Positions 13,429 through 24,391 of a stretch of DNA of 64,000 nucleotides are shown here, piece by piece. Origin of the DNA: Ailanthus altissimus (Eukaryota > Streptophyta > Magnoliopsida > Sapindales > Simaroubaceae); contig OX327683.1 of assembly GCA_946807835.1 (NCBI GenBank), positions 18,729,001 to 18,793,000 on the forward strand, given 5' to 3'. Position 1 is the stretch's first letter. Each line of letters begins with the position of its first letter. The notes beneath the pieces are model-generated. The model ran no database searches, was not told the origin of the DNA, and saw only the letters and a program-made list of their open reading frames with translations. The position numbers and the translations under genes were made by a program.

Positions 13429-16400
13429 TCAAGGTCGGGGAGAGACATTGAGCTTGGAACGAAAACCAGCAAAACTAAGATAGGACAATGGTTTTGTTAA
13501 TATATCAGCAACCTGATCAGCACTAGGAACATATTGAACTTCCACTTGGTGATGAGCAATTTTCTCCCTTATGAAGTGTACATCCAATTCGATATGCTTG
13601 GTTCTGGAGTGAAAAATTGGATTATGAGCACTCTGGTTGTCACACCACAAAACAGGAGTAAAAGGAGAGGACATATGCAACTCTTGCAGCAAGGATGTCA
13701 ACCACATAACTTCAGTGCAGGCTGAGGCAAGAGACCGGTATTCTGCTTCTGTGCTACTTCTGGAAACAACACTCTGTTTCTTAGAGAACTATGAAACCAA
13801 ATTATCACCAAGATAAACACAGTAACCACTGATGGATTTCCTGTCATTGGGATCATTACCCTAATCAGCATCTGCATATCCCATAAGTTGATAGTCACCA
13901 GATCTTTTGAATTCAAGGCCATAGTCTGCAGTAGCTTGTAAGTATCTCAAAACTCTCTTACAAGCTTGCCAGTGCTGTGTTGTTGGTGAGGACAAAAACT
14001 GACTTGAGTTTATGAACTGAAAAAGCCAACTCGGGTCTTGTTAGTGCAGTATACTGAAGAGCTCCAATTATGCTCCTATACTTAGTTGGATCATCAAACT
14101 TTTCACCTGTGTTAGCAAGTAATTTCTGACCAAGTACCATGAGTGTATTGTAGCCTTTACATTCTGTCATACCAGCCTTTTCCAGCAGATCATAGATATA
14201 TTTTGTTTGAGATAAGTGCAGTCCATGGTCAGTTTGCTTAACCTCAATGCCAAGGAAGTAACTTAGTTCCCCTAGATCCTTTAAGGCAAAAGTACTACTG
14301 AGTGTATGAATGAATTGCTCTAACAAAGCTGTATCATGGCCTGTGATAAAGATGTCATCAACATAGACCAAAACAAGAATCAATTTTGCAGAAATAAACT
14401 TTATGAACAAGGATGTATCTGACTTGGAAGTGATGAATCCCCACTGGAACAAGGCTGTTTTCAACTTATCAAACCATGCCCTTGGAGCTTGCTTTAAACC
14501 ATATAGGGCCTTTTTTAATTTACAAACATAAGAAGGGTGAGTGGAATCAATAAATCCAATTGGTTGCTTCATATAAACTGATTCAGTGAGGTTGCCATTT
14601 AAGAAGGCATTGTTAACATCAATTTGTCTGATTTTCCACCCATGCATGACAGCCAAGCTAAGCACAACTCTCACTGTTGAGGCCTTAATAACAGGACTGA
14701 AAGTGTCATAATAATCAATAACTGGAGTTTGCAAAAAACCTTTTGCTACTAATCTGGCTTTGAACTTGTCTATGCTACCATCTGGTTTATATATTTTGTT
14801 CTAAAAATCCACTTATTGTCAATGACCTTGTGAACTTCTGTTTCTGGTACAAGAGTCCAGGTATCATTTCTCATAAGAGCTGTGTATTCTTCATTCATGG
14901 CTGATCTCCAACAATTACTCTTTAAGGCTTCAGCAATAGTTTTAGGTTCACTTGCAACCTCTGATGATACTGTTTTGCTTTAAGTACATCTTTGGCTTAA
15001 ATACTCCTGATTTTGATCTAGTTTTCATAGGATGCTTTGAGTTGGGATTCTGTGTTTGAGGTTGTGTATTTGATCTAATGGCTTCACCTGAGGAATTGTT
15101 ATTTGAGGAATCTGATAAAGCAGACATAGTGTGTAAGGGTTGCAGGGTTGTTATGTCATTAGTAGATGGGTTAGTAGCACATGCTATAGGGATTGTTGCA
15201 AGGGACTTTGTATGATCAAAAACTGTGATGAACTGAAACCTATCAGTTTGCTTAGCAGAAAGGATAGATTCAGAATTTCCAGGGACAAATTGTGACTCAG
15301 GAAACAATTGATTGTAGGGAAAATCTGATTCATTAAAAGTAATGTGTCTGGCAATATAGACTTTACCAGAAGAATGCAAACATTTGTACCCTTTATGATC
15401 AGCACTATAACCTAAGAATATACATTTATCAGTGTGAAAGTTTAGTTTGTTTGGGAGATAAGGTCTGAGATAAGGAAAGCATGCGCAGCCAAAAGTTCTT
15501 AGGAAAGAATAATCAGCTTTATAGCCAAAGAGTTTTTCAAAAGGTGATCTGTTATTGAGAACAGATGTGGGAAGTCTGTTAATGAGATAGGAAGCAGTAC
15601 TAAAAGCATCCCACCAAAACCAAAAAGGCAAAGATGCATGAGCAAGTAAAGATAGACCAGTTTCAGTTAGGTGTCTATGTTTCCTTTCAATGACACCATT
15701 TTGATTATGTGTGTGAGGGCAAAGATGTCTGGATTGAATGCCTTCTTGACTCACAAAAGAAGTAAAAGACCTGAATTCTCCCCCCCTAATCTAATTGAAG
15801 AACTTTAATAGATCTATCTAACTGCTTTTCAACAAAAGATTTGTATTGTTTAAAGATTTCAACAGCTTCAGATTTGTTTTTCATGGGAAATAACCAATTG
15901 AATCTGGTAAAATCATCAACAAAACTAAGATAATACTTATAACCTTCTCTGGATATGACTGAAGAAGGTCCCCACACATCAGTATAGACAAGTTCTAAAG
16001 GATTTTTGGTCTTTATATTAGTACAAGGAAAATGAAGTTTATGCAGTTTTCCCATTTGACAAGAATCACAAAATTCAGGTTTGAATCCTTTATTATTCAT
16101 CAGATCAAGATTACAAGAATTGAGTACACTCTTTAGTACAAAAGGACTTGGATGTCCAAGCCTTTTATGCCATAGATTGTAATCATAAACATTTTGAAAA
16201 CTTGACACTAAAGCTAGAGGATTACAAGCTGCTGATTTTGAATTTTGAACATTAGAATCAACAAATGAATCAGTTGCACAGATCTGATTCTTATTTATGA
16301 GACAATGGGCATTGCTGGAACAAAAAGATAACATTGATAAAGGATGTGGATTTAACAATGAACTTGAGACATAAGACTGAACAGAAGCAGATGGCTGATT

Positions 16401-16778
16401 GTTCAGAGAAGGTCCAGACAGTAGCTTATAACGCCCCCTCACAGCAATACCCTTGAGCAGCATTTTCCCTCTCTTTTTGTCCTTAACAAGACACATGTGA
16501 GAGTGAAATTCAATAAGTATATCATTGTCATTAACTAATTTTGATACACTCATCAAATTCTTAGTTATAGAAGGAACATAAAGTAGGTTTCTTAGAACTA
16601 GAGCATCACCAGAAAATGATTTCAGCCAACTATGTTCTGTAAACAGTATTTTTAAACCACTACCATTGCCAATCATAAGTTGTTCATTACCTGAATATTC
16701 AGCTTTTGTTGCAAGATTACTTGAATCATTTGTTAAATGATGTGTAGTTCCAGAGTCTAGATACCAATTCTGATCCAA
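13429..16778 (-). pseudogene. Broken Copia pol: protease, integrase, reverse transcriptase, RNase H
   Basis: Read right to left. The protease segment near 16770 has the LDSGTTHHL active-site motif. The GAG-pre-integrase zinc finger follows (HKRLGH ... CDSCQMGK near 16060-16180), then the integrase core with VYTDVWGP and, after a frameshift near 15780, NGVIERKHRHL. The integrase end (FLGYSADHKGYKC) ends near 15340. Reverse transcriptase occupies 14734-13958 with VNNAFLNG, ALYGLKQAPRAW and the catalytic YVDD box. RNase H lies at 13920-13430 with WCDNQSAH and TKHIELDVHFIRE. At least three frame breaks (about 15780, 14750-14950 and 13950) stop it from making one polyprotein. The conserved motifs are otherwise well kept, consistent with moderate age. 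Confidence 0.9.
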
Positions 16779-16794
16779 TTGCTCTTCCTAATCA

Positions 16795-17866
16795 TCATGA
16801 GTTGCAATATAGGCTGACCTATGCCTCATCATATTAGATGAACCTCCTTGTTCTTGATTGTTGTAGCTTTGTGGACCATTTCTACCATAACCAGCTTGAT
16901 TTCTTGAATCATAGTCCTTGTAGTATCTGTAATAACACTTGGATGCAGGATGACCTGGTTTCCCACAGATCTGACAAATCAGCTTCTGAAAATTTTCTCT
17001 ACCAAACTGACTTCCTCTTCCTGCATTTGGATTTCTCCCTCTTGCCTGCTGACCTCCTCTTCCAAAATTGTTGTAACTATTATTATTGTAGTAATCAGCA
17101 TTACCAAAGTTACTATTATTGCTGTATGAGTTGTTTCCTCTACCGTTACCATGAAAACCTCCTCTCTTGTTTCTTTGTCAGCATAATTTGCTGTATAGTG
17201 GTTCTGATCTGTGTGCTTGTTTCCAGAATTTTGGAGCACTCTGTCCTCTTGACTAAGGAGCATAGAATATGCTTTATCTAAACTAATTGAACCAAGCTGA
17301 CTTGTAATTAATACAACCACTGGATCATAATCTGAATTGACTCCATTAATCAGATACTCAATGAACTCATCATTTTCAATTGGACAGCCAACAGTAGTTA
17401 ACTCATCTACCAATCCTTTTACTTTCAAAAAATAATCAGACACTGATAATGTTCCCTTACTAATTGTTGCTAACTTCCTTTTTAGTTGGATAGATCTGGC
17501 TTTAGATTCAAAACCGAATTGTTTTTCTATTGACAACCAAAGTTCTCTGGAAGTTTGACAGGTAATTACAAGACTCAATATTGAATCATGAATTGTGGAG
17601 AGTAACCAACCTAACAAAGATTGATCTTGTCGCATCCACAATTCATATGCTGGATCTTCTTCTCGACTCTGCTTTGGAATCTTTTTCTTGCCATTGATGA
17701 AATCTTCAAGCCTATTTCCTTTAATAGCTATCAGGACTTGTGAATTCCAAATCACATAATTGGTTTGTGTAAGCTTCACAGTTGAGGGAAAAGAGAAGTT
17801 TGTAATTGACAGTGAATTGAGATTATATGAAGAGAGATTGATACCAGAGATATTGACATTATCCAT
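16795..17866 (-). pseudogene. Copia gag with CCHC zinc knuckle, frame-broken
   Basis: Begins at MDNVNIS (ATG 17866..17864), just inside the primer site, and runs through the UBN2-type gag region (TNYVIWNSQVLIAIKG ... LSLVITCQTSRELW). A frameshift near 17170 separates it from the zinc knuckle CQICGKPGHPASKC (CX2CX4HX4C, near 16940-16985). An in-frame TAG near 16787 then separates gag from the protease. In an active Copia, gag and pol are one frame, so this copy cannot make the full polyprotein. The lineage looks Retrofit/Ale-like, which is only an inference from the N-terminal motif. Confidence 0.85.
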
Positions 17867-17883
17867 CAATGGCTCTGATACCA

Positions 17884-19140
17884 TAAAAGAAAATTAAGTA
17901 ACTGTGTTTGGATGTTGAGAAAAAAATGCAAAGAAAATTTGCTAGTTGAAAAACACAAAGCTCTCAATTTTATTCAGCCCTTATATTTTCCTTTTTTCAC
18001 ACAGCAAAGAAATGATAGAGTTCTTTTTTATAGTTACAATCCCTTTAATCAATCTACACGTGTCAAGCTGTCCTTAAAACAAGGAAATATTCTAACTAAT
18101 CTGTAACAACCTTCTTGGAGAGAAAACACAGTTACAAGCACCTCTGTTTCTGTTGAAAAATTGGTGATTCAACAATCTTGGTTGGACAAGAATTGAGATG
18201 AATACCAAAGTGGAGAGTCACAAGAAGTCTAGAACATGTGGGACACGTAAGGAAAAGTCTAGGACGTGTGGGACACGAAGGGGGAAGTGAAACGGGATTC
18301 GAAGACGCGAAGGAAACGAAGAAATCGCGGGAGAAGCTGCCAGCGCCGCGACGCCCAGGGCTGAGCGCCCTATATAAACACTTGTAAACCCTTTGTTTAA
18401 GATTAAGCATCTAAGGTTTCAAAATGTAACCATAAGAGAGAATAGAGGAGTTAGGTAGGCACTAAGTGCGTGGTGCACTAGGATATAACATTTGGGGAGT
18501 GTTTTTTCTTTAGGTTCTTTGAGTGAATAAAAGAGAAACACCATAGATCCTTTTGGCTTAGATGCTCAGGCTATTTTTGTGTTCCTTGTAAAAATCTCTT
18601 ATGAGGAGATACTAAAAGGTCTTAAGGAGTCATAGTGATCAAGGGTAGATACTTAGAGGTCTCTATGGGAGATACTAAGAGGTCTTGTGGGATTATTGAT
18701 GATGTAAGAAGATACTTAGTGATCTATTTCAATAATAAGAAATTGGATCATGGATCCTCCGTGGACGTAGGCAATTTTGGGTCAAACCACATATATCTTG
18801 TGTCTTATTGATTAGTTTGTTTTCTTTATTTTTATTGGTGTGTTAATCTTATGTGTTCTTGCTTATGGTGTGAATTATGATTTTCCGCTGCGTATAGAAT
18901 AAAATGGGTATCAAAGTTGTGACTTAGTTGATGCCATAGGGGTGTCAAACTAAGTGCATAGTTTGATATCGACAATAGTTTCAGCTCCACTTCTTTTAAC
19001 AACCTTTTCCAGTAGCCATAACATCACCTCTATTAATACTAGCATTTCACTATTTAACTGAATATCGTTATTAGCAGATTCTTTAATCCAACTCATCTTT
19101 GTTGATGCCCATGAGCTATTTTTGAACTTATACATCAATA
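17884..19140 (-). repeat. 5' LTR of the nested Copia, interrupted by a later insertion
   Basis: 1257 bp in total. Removing 18151-18982 (827-bp insert plus one copy of its 5-bp target duplication) leaves exactly 425 bp, the length of the partner LTR at 12991-13415. Its inner end touches the tRNA-Met primer site and its outer end is followed by TTGGA. Confidence 0.9.
18151..18977 (+). mobile_element. 827-bp LTR-like insertion inside a Copia LTR, TSD GTTTC
   Basis: Flanked by GTTTC at 18146-18150 and 18978-18982; the sequence is contiguous without the insert in the sister LTR. It starts TGTTGAAAAATTGG and ends GACAATA. It carries a TATA box (ctatataaacac, near 18370) and an AATAAA-type signal (gaataaaagag, near 18526), so it reads as an LTR in plus orientation. 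Near 18904 is tgggtatcaaag, resembling a tRNA-Met primer site. Either that is chance and the whole insert is a solo LTR with TG...TA ends, or the insert is an LTR with about 75 bp of internal sequence. No protein-coding capacity. Confidence 0.7.
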
Positions 19141-19218
19141 TTGGAGCATTAAAATAAAATCATATTTTTTGTTCCAAGGCTTTTGGAATATAGTTTTAAT
19201 GAGATCTCTAGCCCAAAA

Positions 19219-20030
19219 GATAGATCCACTATGTCAAAAGAGCAAAAAGAAAACAATTAAAAAAGTTGACATATAATGATGCAAAAACACTCTTCATCAT
19301 TCAACAGATGGTGGATGATGTTATTTTTTTTAAGAATTTCAAAAGTCATTTCAACAAAGGAAGCTTGGAATATTTAAAATGAAAAGTTTGAAGATAATGC
19401 TAAGGTATGTACCATCAAACTTCAATCTCTAAGAAGAGATCTAGAAAATCTCAACAAGCAAGATTCTAAACCCACCCAAAATTACTTTTCAAGAGTAAAA
19501 GAAATAGTAAATTAATTGAGAGCCAATGAAAAAAATATAAGAGTAAAAAAAATAGTAAATTACTACCACTAAAGAGTAAAAACATGTATCAATTCTTACA
19601 ATGACAAGATTAATGAGCTCTCAAGATAGATCCACTATATGAAAGAGCAAAAAGAAAACAATTAAAAACGTTGACATATAATGATGCAAAAACACTCTTC
19701 ATCATTCAACAGATGGCGAATAATGTTATTTTTTTTAAGAATTTCAAAAGTCATTTCAGCAAAGAAAGATTGGAACATTTTAAACGAAAAGTTTAAAGAC
19801 AATGCTAAGGTATATACCATCAAACTTCAATCTCTAAGAAGAGATATAGAAAATCTCAATACGCAAGATTCTAAACCCGCCCAAAATTACTTTTCAAGAG
19901 TAAAAGAAATAGTAAATTACTTGAGAGCCAATGGAAAAAATATATGAGTCAAAAAATAGTAAATTACTACCATTAAAGAGTAAAAATTGTATTAACTCTT
20001 ACAATGACAAGATTAATGAACTCTCAAGAA
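19219..20030 (+). pseudogene. Copia gag fragment of the outer element, tandemly duplicated
   Basis: Two direct copies of about 405 bp (about 19219-19623 and 19624-20030) encode the same gag region. The second copy is open for 88 codons and includes KDWNILNEKF, KLQSLRRDIENL and NYFSRVKEIVNYLRANG, the UBN2/gag signature of Copia elements. The first copy has stops (for example taaat near 19375). The coding strand is plus, matching the outer LTRs, so this is the outer element's gag rather than part of the nested minus-strand copy. It is not functional. Confidence 0.75.
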
Positions 20031-20096
20031 GCATAGGAAAAAAGATTAAATAGGTGAAATGAAAATTCGATTAAAAATGCCTTTTAGTCCAAACTA

Positions 20097-20384
20097 AATG
20101 GTCTCAAAAATTTAAAAAGGAAGACACTACAAGACTTTATTTTTGGAAGGGCTTTTTAGCTATTTGTGGGCTTGCTCAAACTAAAAGATTCTATCCTTAT
20201 TTATAGTTGAATGAACCAATTTAAAGGTGAGACATGATCCATACAATCCCACCACTTTATTACAACCACACATTTCACTAAACCCTTGAAAGCTCGAGAT
20301 AATTATAATTTTTTCAAGATTTGTGTTTGATTTTTGTTTATATAATTTTTAGAATTTTTCTCAAAAGTGATTAATTTTTCAAAA
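20097..20384 (-). repeat. Inverted extra LTR copy of the outer element
   Basis: Read on the minus strand this matches the outer LTRs: the polypurine tract (aaggaggag, 20385-20393), then TTTTGAAAAATTAATCAC, later caactataaataaggat and gcaagcccacaaatagct. It is truncated at its 3' end near 20097, where it joins the gag duplication. It is the left arm of a large inverted repeat whose right arm ends in the plus-strand 3' LTR. Confidence 0.7.
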
Positions 20385-20846
20385 CTCCTCCTTAATGCAC
20401 TTTTATTATACTGCCAACATGTCTTGCAGTAATTCAAATTTTAGCTTTAGAAGCACATTGGAGAATATATCTCCAATTTATTCTGCAGTACTTCAGTTCG
20501 ATCTCCTTATTTATTGATGCTTCTCTTAGAAAAATATTGTCAAGCAATATGGCTAAGAATAATATTTTAAAGACACAAAACGGAAGCTAAACAAAACCAT
20601 AAAAGTATTCAACAAAAACAAGTCCACAATAGTTATGATAAAAAAATCTTGCGTTCCACAACAAAACCAAATATATTGCTATCAAGCATTAATTTTTGAG
20701 AAAAATGTCAAGAAATAAAGGATGTTGAACTCAAGTACTATAGAGCTTAATGAAATTGCAAACATATTCAACAGGACCCTTCCAAGCCAAAATTTAAGCT
20801 ACTGCAATACATGTTAAGAGTACAACAAAAGGACATTAAGGAAGAG

Positions 20847-21243
20847 TGTTAAAACGTTAATATACTTTTTGAGAAAATTATAAAAAATATCAAAATAAAA
20901 TCTAACACAAATCTTAAAATCCTATAATTATATAGAAATTCCAAGGGGTCAAGTGGAATTTGTTGTTGTCATAAAGCAATAAGATAGTATGGATCACCTC
21001 TTTCCTTTAAATCAATGCATGGAACTATAAATAGGGGCAGAGTCTTTCAATTTGAATAAGCCAAACAAATAGCTAAAAAGCCCCTTCAAAAACAAAACCC
21101 TGTAATGTCTTTTCCTTTTTAATAAAATTTTCCATTGCTTCTATACTATTCAAATGCTTTTCCATCAACACCTTCAATATATTTTTTCCATACAAAATAT
21201 TTTGAAACAATTTTTTCCACAAATATCCTAAAATACTAAAACA
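20847..21243 (+). repeat. 3' LTR of the old outer Copia-like element
   Basis: Begins TGTTAAAACG directly after the polypurine tract aaggaagag (20838-20846). Contains the TATA-like ctataaatagggg near 21025 and ends ...actaaaaca. Aligns with 12473-12869 throughout. Confidence 0.7.
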
Positions 21244-21832
21244 AAAACATTAAGAAAGTTTTCTCACACCCTCAAACACATTTTATTCCTATATTGCATT
21301 GAATATAGGCAACTCATGTTAATTATATCCTTTGTCTACACCATCTCTAGACTCCACAAATGCATTTCTATTATTTAATTTTTACTTTCAACCATGAATA
21401 GTCTCATTGCTTATTTCAACTTGAATTTTAGATCCTTACAACTTTTATGTATAATACCAAGATATTTTATTAATAATTAATTGTATATGTGCACAAGAGA
21501 TGAGCAATATTGCCTTCAAACCTAAAACTTAACTAAATGTTCCAAGATCATGTTGGTTTTACTGAACCCGTATCAGCCATTTGGAATCTTCAACTTATTT
21601 TGTAACAAATTGGAATGTAAAACAATAATAATAATGATAAATATTAATATAACATCACTCAATACGAGTTCAACATAAAATCCATTTTCATACTACAATT
21701 ACAATGAGAAAGGCACTGGATATAAAAGAAGATCCCTTGGAAAAGGTTTCAAGTAAGTACCTTCTCATGCTAGCCCCAATGAAATCAACCTTTCCAGTGC
21801 AGATGGAAGGAGATTAGAGAACAATGACCTCA
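21244..21832. other. Short intergenic spacer and probable PSF2 3' UTR
   Basis: No coding region seen. The right part lies just downstream of the PSF2 stop codon at 21835..21833 (minus) and probably holds its 3' UTR and polyadenylation site. Confidence 0.4.
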
Positions 21833-23729
21833 CTATCGTTGCTTCAAAGGTTTCTGTTCACAACAAAATTTGTCAAATAACTAAATGCTGGTTCAGTGAA
21901 AGTATATTAGTTTACATTGAGATGCGAACATTAAATCAATAGTCTTCATGAGAAAGAAAATGAGAGTAGAGATGAAATAAAGATTATATAAACAACGACA
22001 TACTCTTTGTGCATTACTAGGTACTCGCCAGTGTATGGTAACTTGTAGCTGTCTATCGAACAAACTATCTACATCTGCTGTCAATACTGGATTTTCATGC
22101 TTATAGAATGCCTGTAGGGCTCTCACAACAAATGGACGAACTACATTCACTTCCATTGCAGATAGATGAGCAATCTACAATTTTGTGTTAAAGCAATTAG
22201 AAGCAAGGTAACCAAAGATAAAACAGATATAAATTGCAGTTGTAAAATCCATAATATAAACATTGGACACATGATATAAAAATGTTAAGTGAGCCTCAAA
22301 AAGGGATAATATATTCAAGCATTTTGGTATTTTGTCACAAACAGATGTCTTAAAATCATATATCATTCATAGAGGATGCATTAAACATAATAACCCTGAC
22401 ATGCCAAACCAATTTCTCAGTTAGCTGGACCCCACTCATCAATGCATCCTAACTCCATCAAAGTCACAAATATAAAAACAAGCTAATTTTCAATAACCCA
22501 CACTTTTCTCCAGTATGTATTTCCTCTCGGTAGCTAAAACTGGCAAAAAGGACGTACAGTTCATACAAGTGAAATGGGACAATGATGCCAAGTTTCAAAT
22601 AGGGGAGTTTCTCTTAGTCACCTCCATGATATAGACACACTACCAAATTAAAAATGTGATTGTCTGCCTAGCCATTATAAATATATGAATTAAGAGGTTC
22701 TTTATATGGGAGCTACCATTGCAGTTCCCTTCAGCCTCTTCAGTTCTTTTTTAGAATTAAAAAATTCATACTTTCTCCTTTGCAGAGACTTTCTTTCATC
22801 CTTATCATTTTCCTCAAATGATTCAAAAGATAATTCTATAAGGATGCAAACAGCACATTGTCATAATCAATACCAACAGATTCATTAAGAGAGATAAAAG
22901 ACATGCCTTCACTGCAGATGTAGCACTAAATTTTTCTAAGTTAGTCTCAATCTTATGCAGCCGTACATCCCTGATGTCCTCAATAAGAGACCTCAACTAC
23001 CAAAAAAAATAATTATGTCAAAAGCCTTTGAAGAACTGAGATGAACAATTAAACAAGGTTTAAGGCCTTCAAACTCACCATATAAATATCAGGAATGTCA
23101 TCGCGGGCAGGAGCATCCACAAATTCACAGTTGGTATTACTATGGTTACATTGTAAACCATTCAATGGAACAAACAGAACATACTGCTGCTTACTGGTCA
23201 AAAAGGAGTCTGGAAATCTCAATGTAATGAAATGGCACAGCCTGAAATGTCCCTTGATCTTCTCTTTCTCCTTCCAAAAGTTGCGTTAAATTTTCAAAAC
23301 CACATAGCAAAAATTATTATAAGAAATTGGAACCATTAAATCTACATTTCTTATTTTACTATGACCGAAGAAAAAATGCAACAAAATTTTAGCGTTAATC
23401 ATGACAAACAAAAATCAAGATTGACAAAAACTCAACAACTAAGTATTGCAGAGAATTAAACACTCGGTGCAAAAATATATATATATGCTTACCAATTGAC
23501 ATCCACCGAGGAGGGCGAATTGTGCATTTCCCTCTCTTCTTCAACGCGACCGCAAGCCACAGCGGCACTTTAACTGGTATTTGCGGGAGGAATGGACCAA
23601 AATCACCTTGGTTTCAACAAATCAATCATATAACGAAAAGCAATAACAGCGTATTAAGCTCGATTTCAACGAATGGGGTAAGTTAGGAAATTACACATAA
23701 AATTTAGAGTATCCATCCGCATAATCTTG
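21833..23729 (-). CDS. PSF2: GINS complex subunit PSF2, exons 3-9 (body of the gene)
   Basis: PSF2 is one of four subunits of GINS, the CMG helicase partner needed for replication initiation and fork movement in the nucleus. Minus-strand exons: 23729..23695 (MRMDTLNFM), 23606..23493 ([19 protein letters not shown]), 23294..23195 ([24 protein letters not shown]), 23109..23079 ([10 protein letters not shown]; if the nearest AG is used, from 23139), 22996..22907 ([20 protein letters not shown]), 22174..22004 ([23 protein letters not shown]) and 21853..21833 (KPLKQR, stop). Order, phases and sequence follow the plant PSF2 family and no internal stop is seen. Odd points: the acceptors before the 23294 and 23109 exons lack AG, one donor (after 22907) is GC, and the 5' exons lie 6.2 kb away beyond a Copia insertion. 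Identity is confident; whether the locus still makes PSF2 is not. Confidence 0.78.
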
Positions 23730-23976
23730 CTAGGGGAGTGGGCCAAGCATCCCATATATAATCTAAAATATTAATTTATTAGGTTACGTGACTATTCTAT
23801 TTATAAATTCTTTTATTTTTTTATTTATTTTTTATATGAGATAATAACTCAACAATTCTTTCTTTGAACAAAATATTTATCGATGAAGAGAATAACATCA
23901 AAATTTTGCACGATACATTGAGTATTTACCATATTTCTAAACTTCAGAACCTAATTTTGATACTACCGTTAAAAAA

Positions 23977-24315
23977 TAATTAAGAAATATAAAGAGTTGC
24001 AGAGCATTTTACAAGGAAGAAAAATTACTATTTCATTGATTTTCTCAGCATATATATGTTTATATTCGATTGATACATTTATACACATTTTGTCCAATGG
24101 TTACAAAATGGAATGGTCTAGAATATACATTTGTCATACTCTCCTTAATTCTAAAAGTTGTACAAGCTTGTATAATGTAAGTGTTCTTTACAATTATTAT
24201 TCTGCAATTAATACGGGTGCTCCAATAAGATGCTAACAGGTATATCAATAGATTCTCTTCTATGCATACTTGAGGATATTGCCAGCAGCATACCAGTAGC
24301 ACATTAACATTAATA
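23977..24315 (-). repeat. 3' LTR of the Copia in PSF2
   Basis: 339 bp, sharing with 29884-30221 the blocks tttcattgattttctcagca, ttgatacatttatacacatt and ccaataagatgct. It ends ...cattaata before the polypurine tract. Beyond its other edge, on minus, is TAGTATCAAAATTAGG, which resembles a second primer site. Confidence 0.85.
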
Positions 24316-24391
24316 TTCCCCATCAAGCTCCATTATTTGGTAAGACTTTGAGCTTGCTTTAAAGATATCTAAAATTTTCTATAATCAGAGG

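Larger units (their letters stand above)
12991..19140 (-). mobile_element. Minus-strand Ty1-copia retrotransposon, nested, TSD TTGGA
   Basis: A full-length but inactive Copia element. Both LTRs are 425 bp once a later insertion is removed, and the element is flanked by the 5-bp duplication TTGGA (12986-12990 and 19141-19145). The primer site TGGTATCAGAGCC (read on minus, ending at 17883) abuts the 5' LTR with no spacer. A polypurine tract (TTGAGGGGGGA on minus) abuts the 3' LTR. The internal order gag, protease, integrase, reverse transcriptase, RNase H is that of Copia. Several frameshifts and stops break the polyprotein. LTR ends are TATTG...CTTTTA rather than TG...CA. About 20 differences between LTRs suggest an insertion age of one to a few million years under usual plant rates. 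Confidence 0.92.
12473..21243 (+). mobile_element. Old plus-strand Copia-like element, host of nested insertions
   Basis: Two direct LTR copies (about 12473-12869 and 20847-21243, each near 397 bp) share a TATA box (actataaata) and a run of similar blocks. The left copy is followed at 12871 by TGATATCAAAGCC, a mutated initiator tRNA-Met primer site. The right copy is preceded by a polypurine tract (acattaaggaagag). A Copia gag fragment lies inside at 19219-20030. The element is split by a complete minus-strand Copia at 12991-19140 and was rearranged at its right end into an inverted repeat. LTR divergence is high, so this is the oldest layer of the nest. Flanking target duplication was not recognised. 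Confidence 0.7.

Noticed and set aside
16838..17281. 147-codon plus-strand frame
   Set aside because: Antisense of Copia gag (rich in Cys/Ser/Tyr from reversed codons); not a gene.
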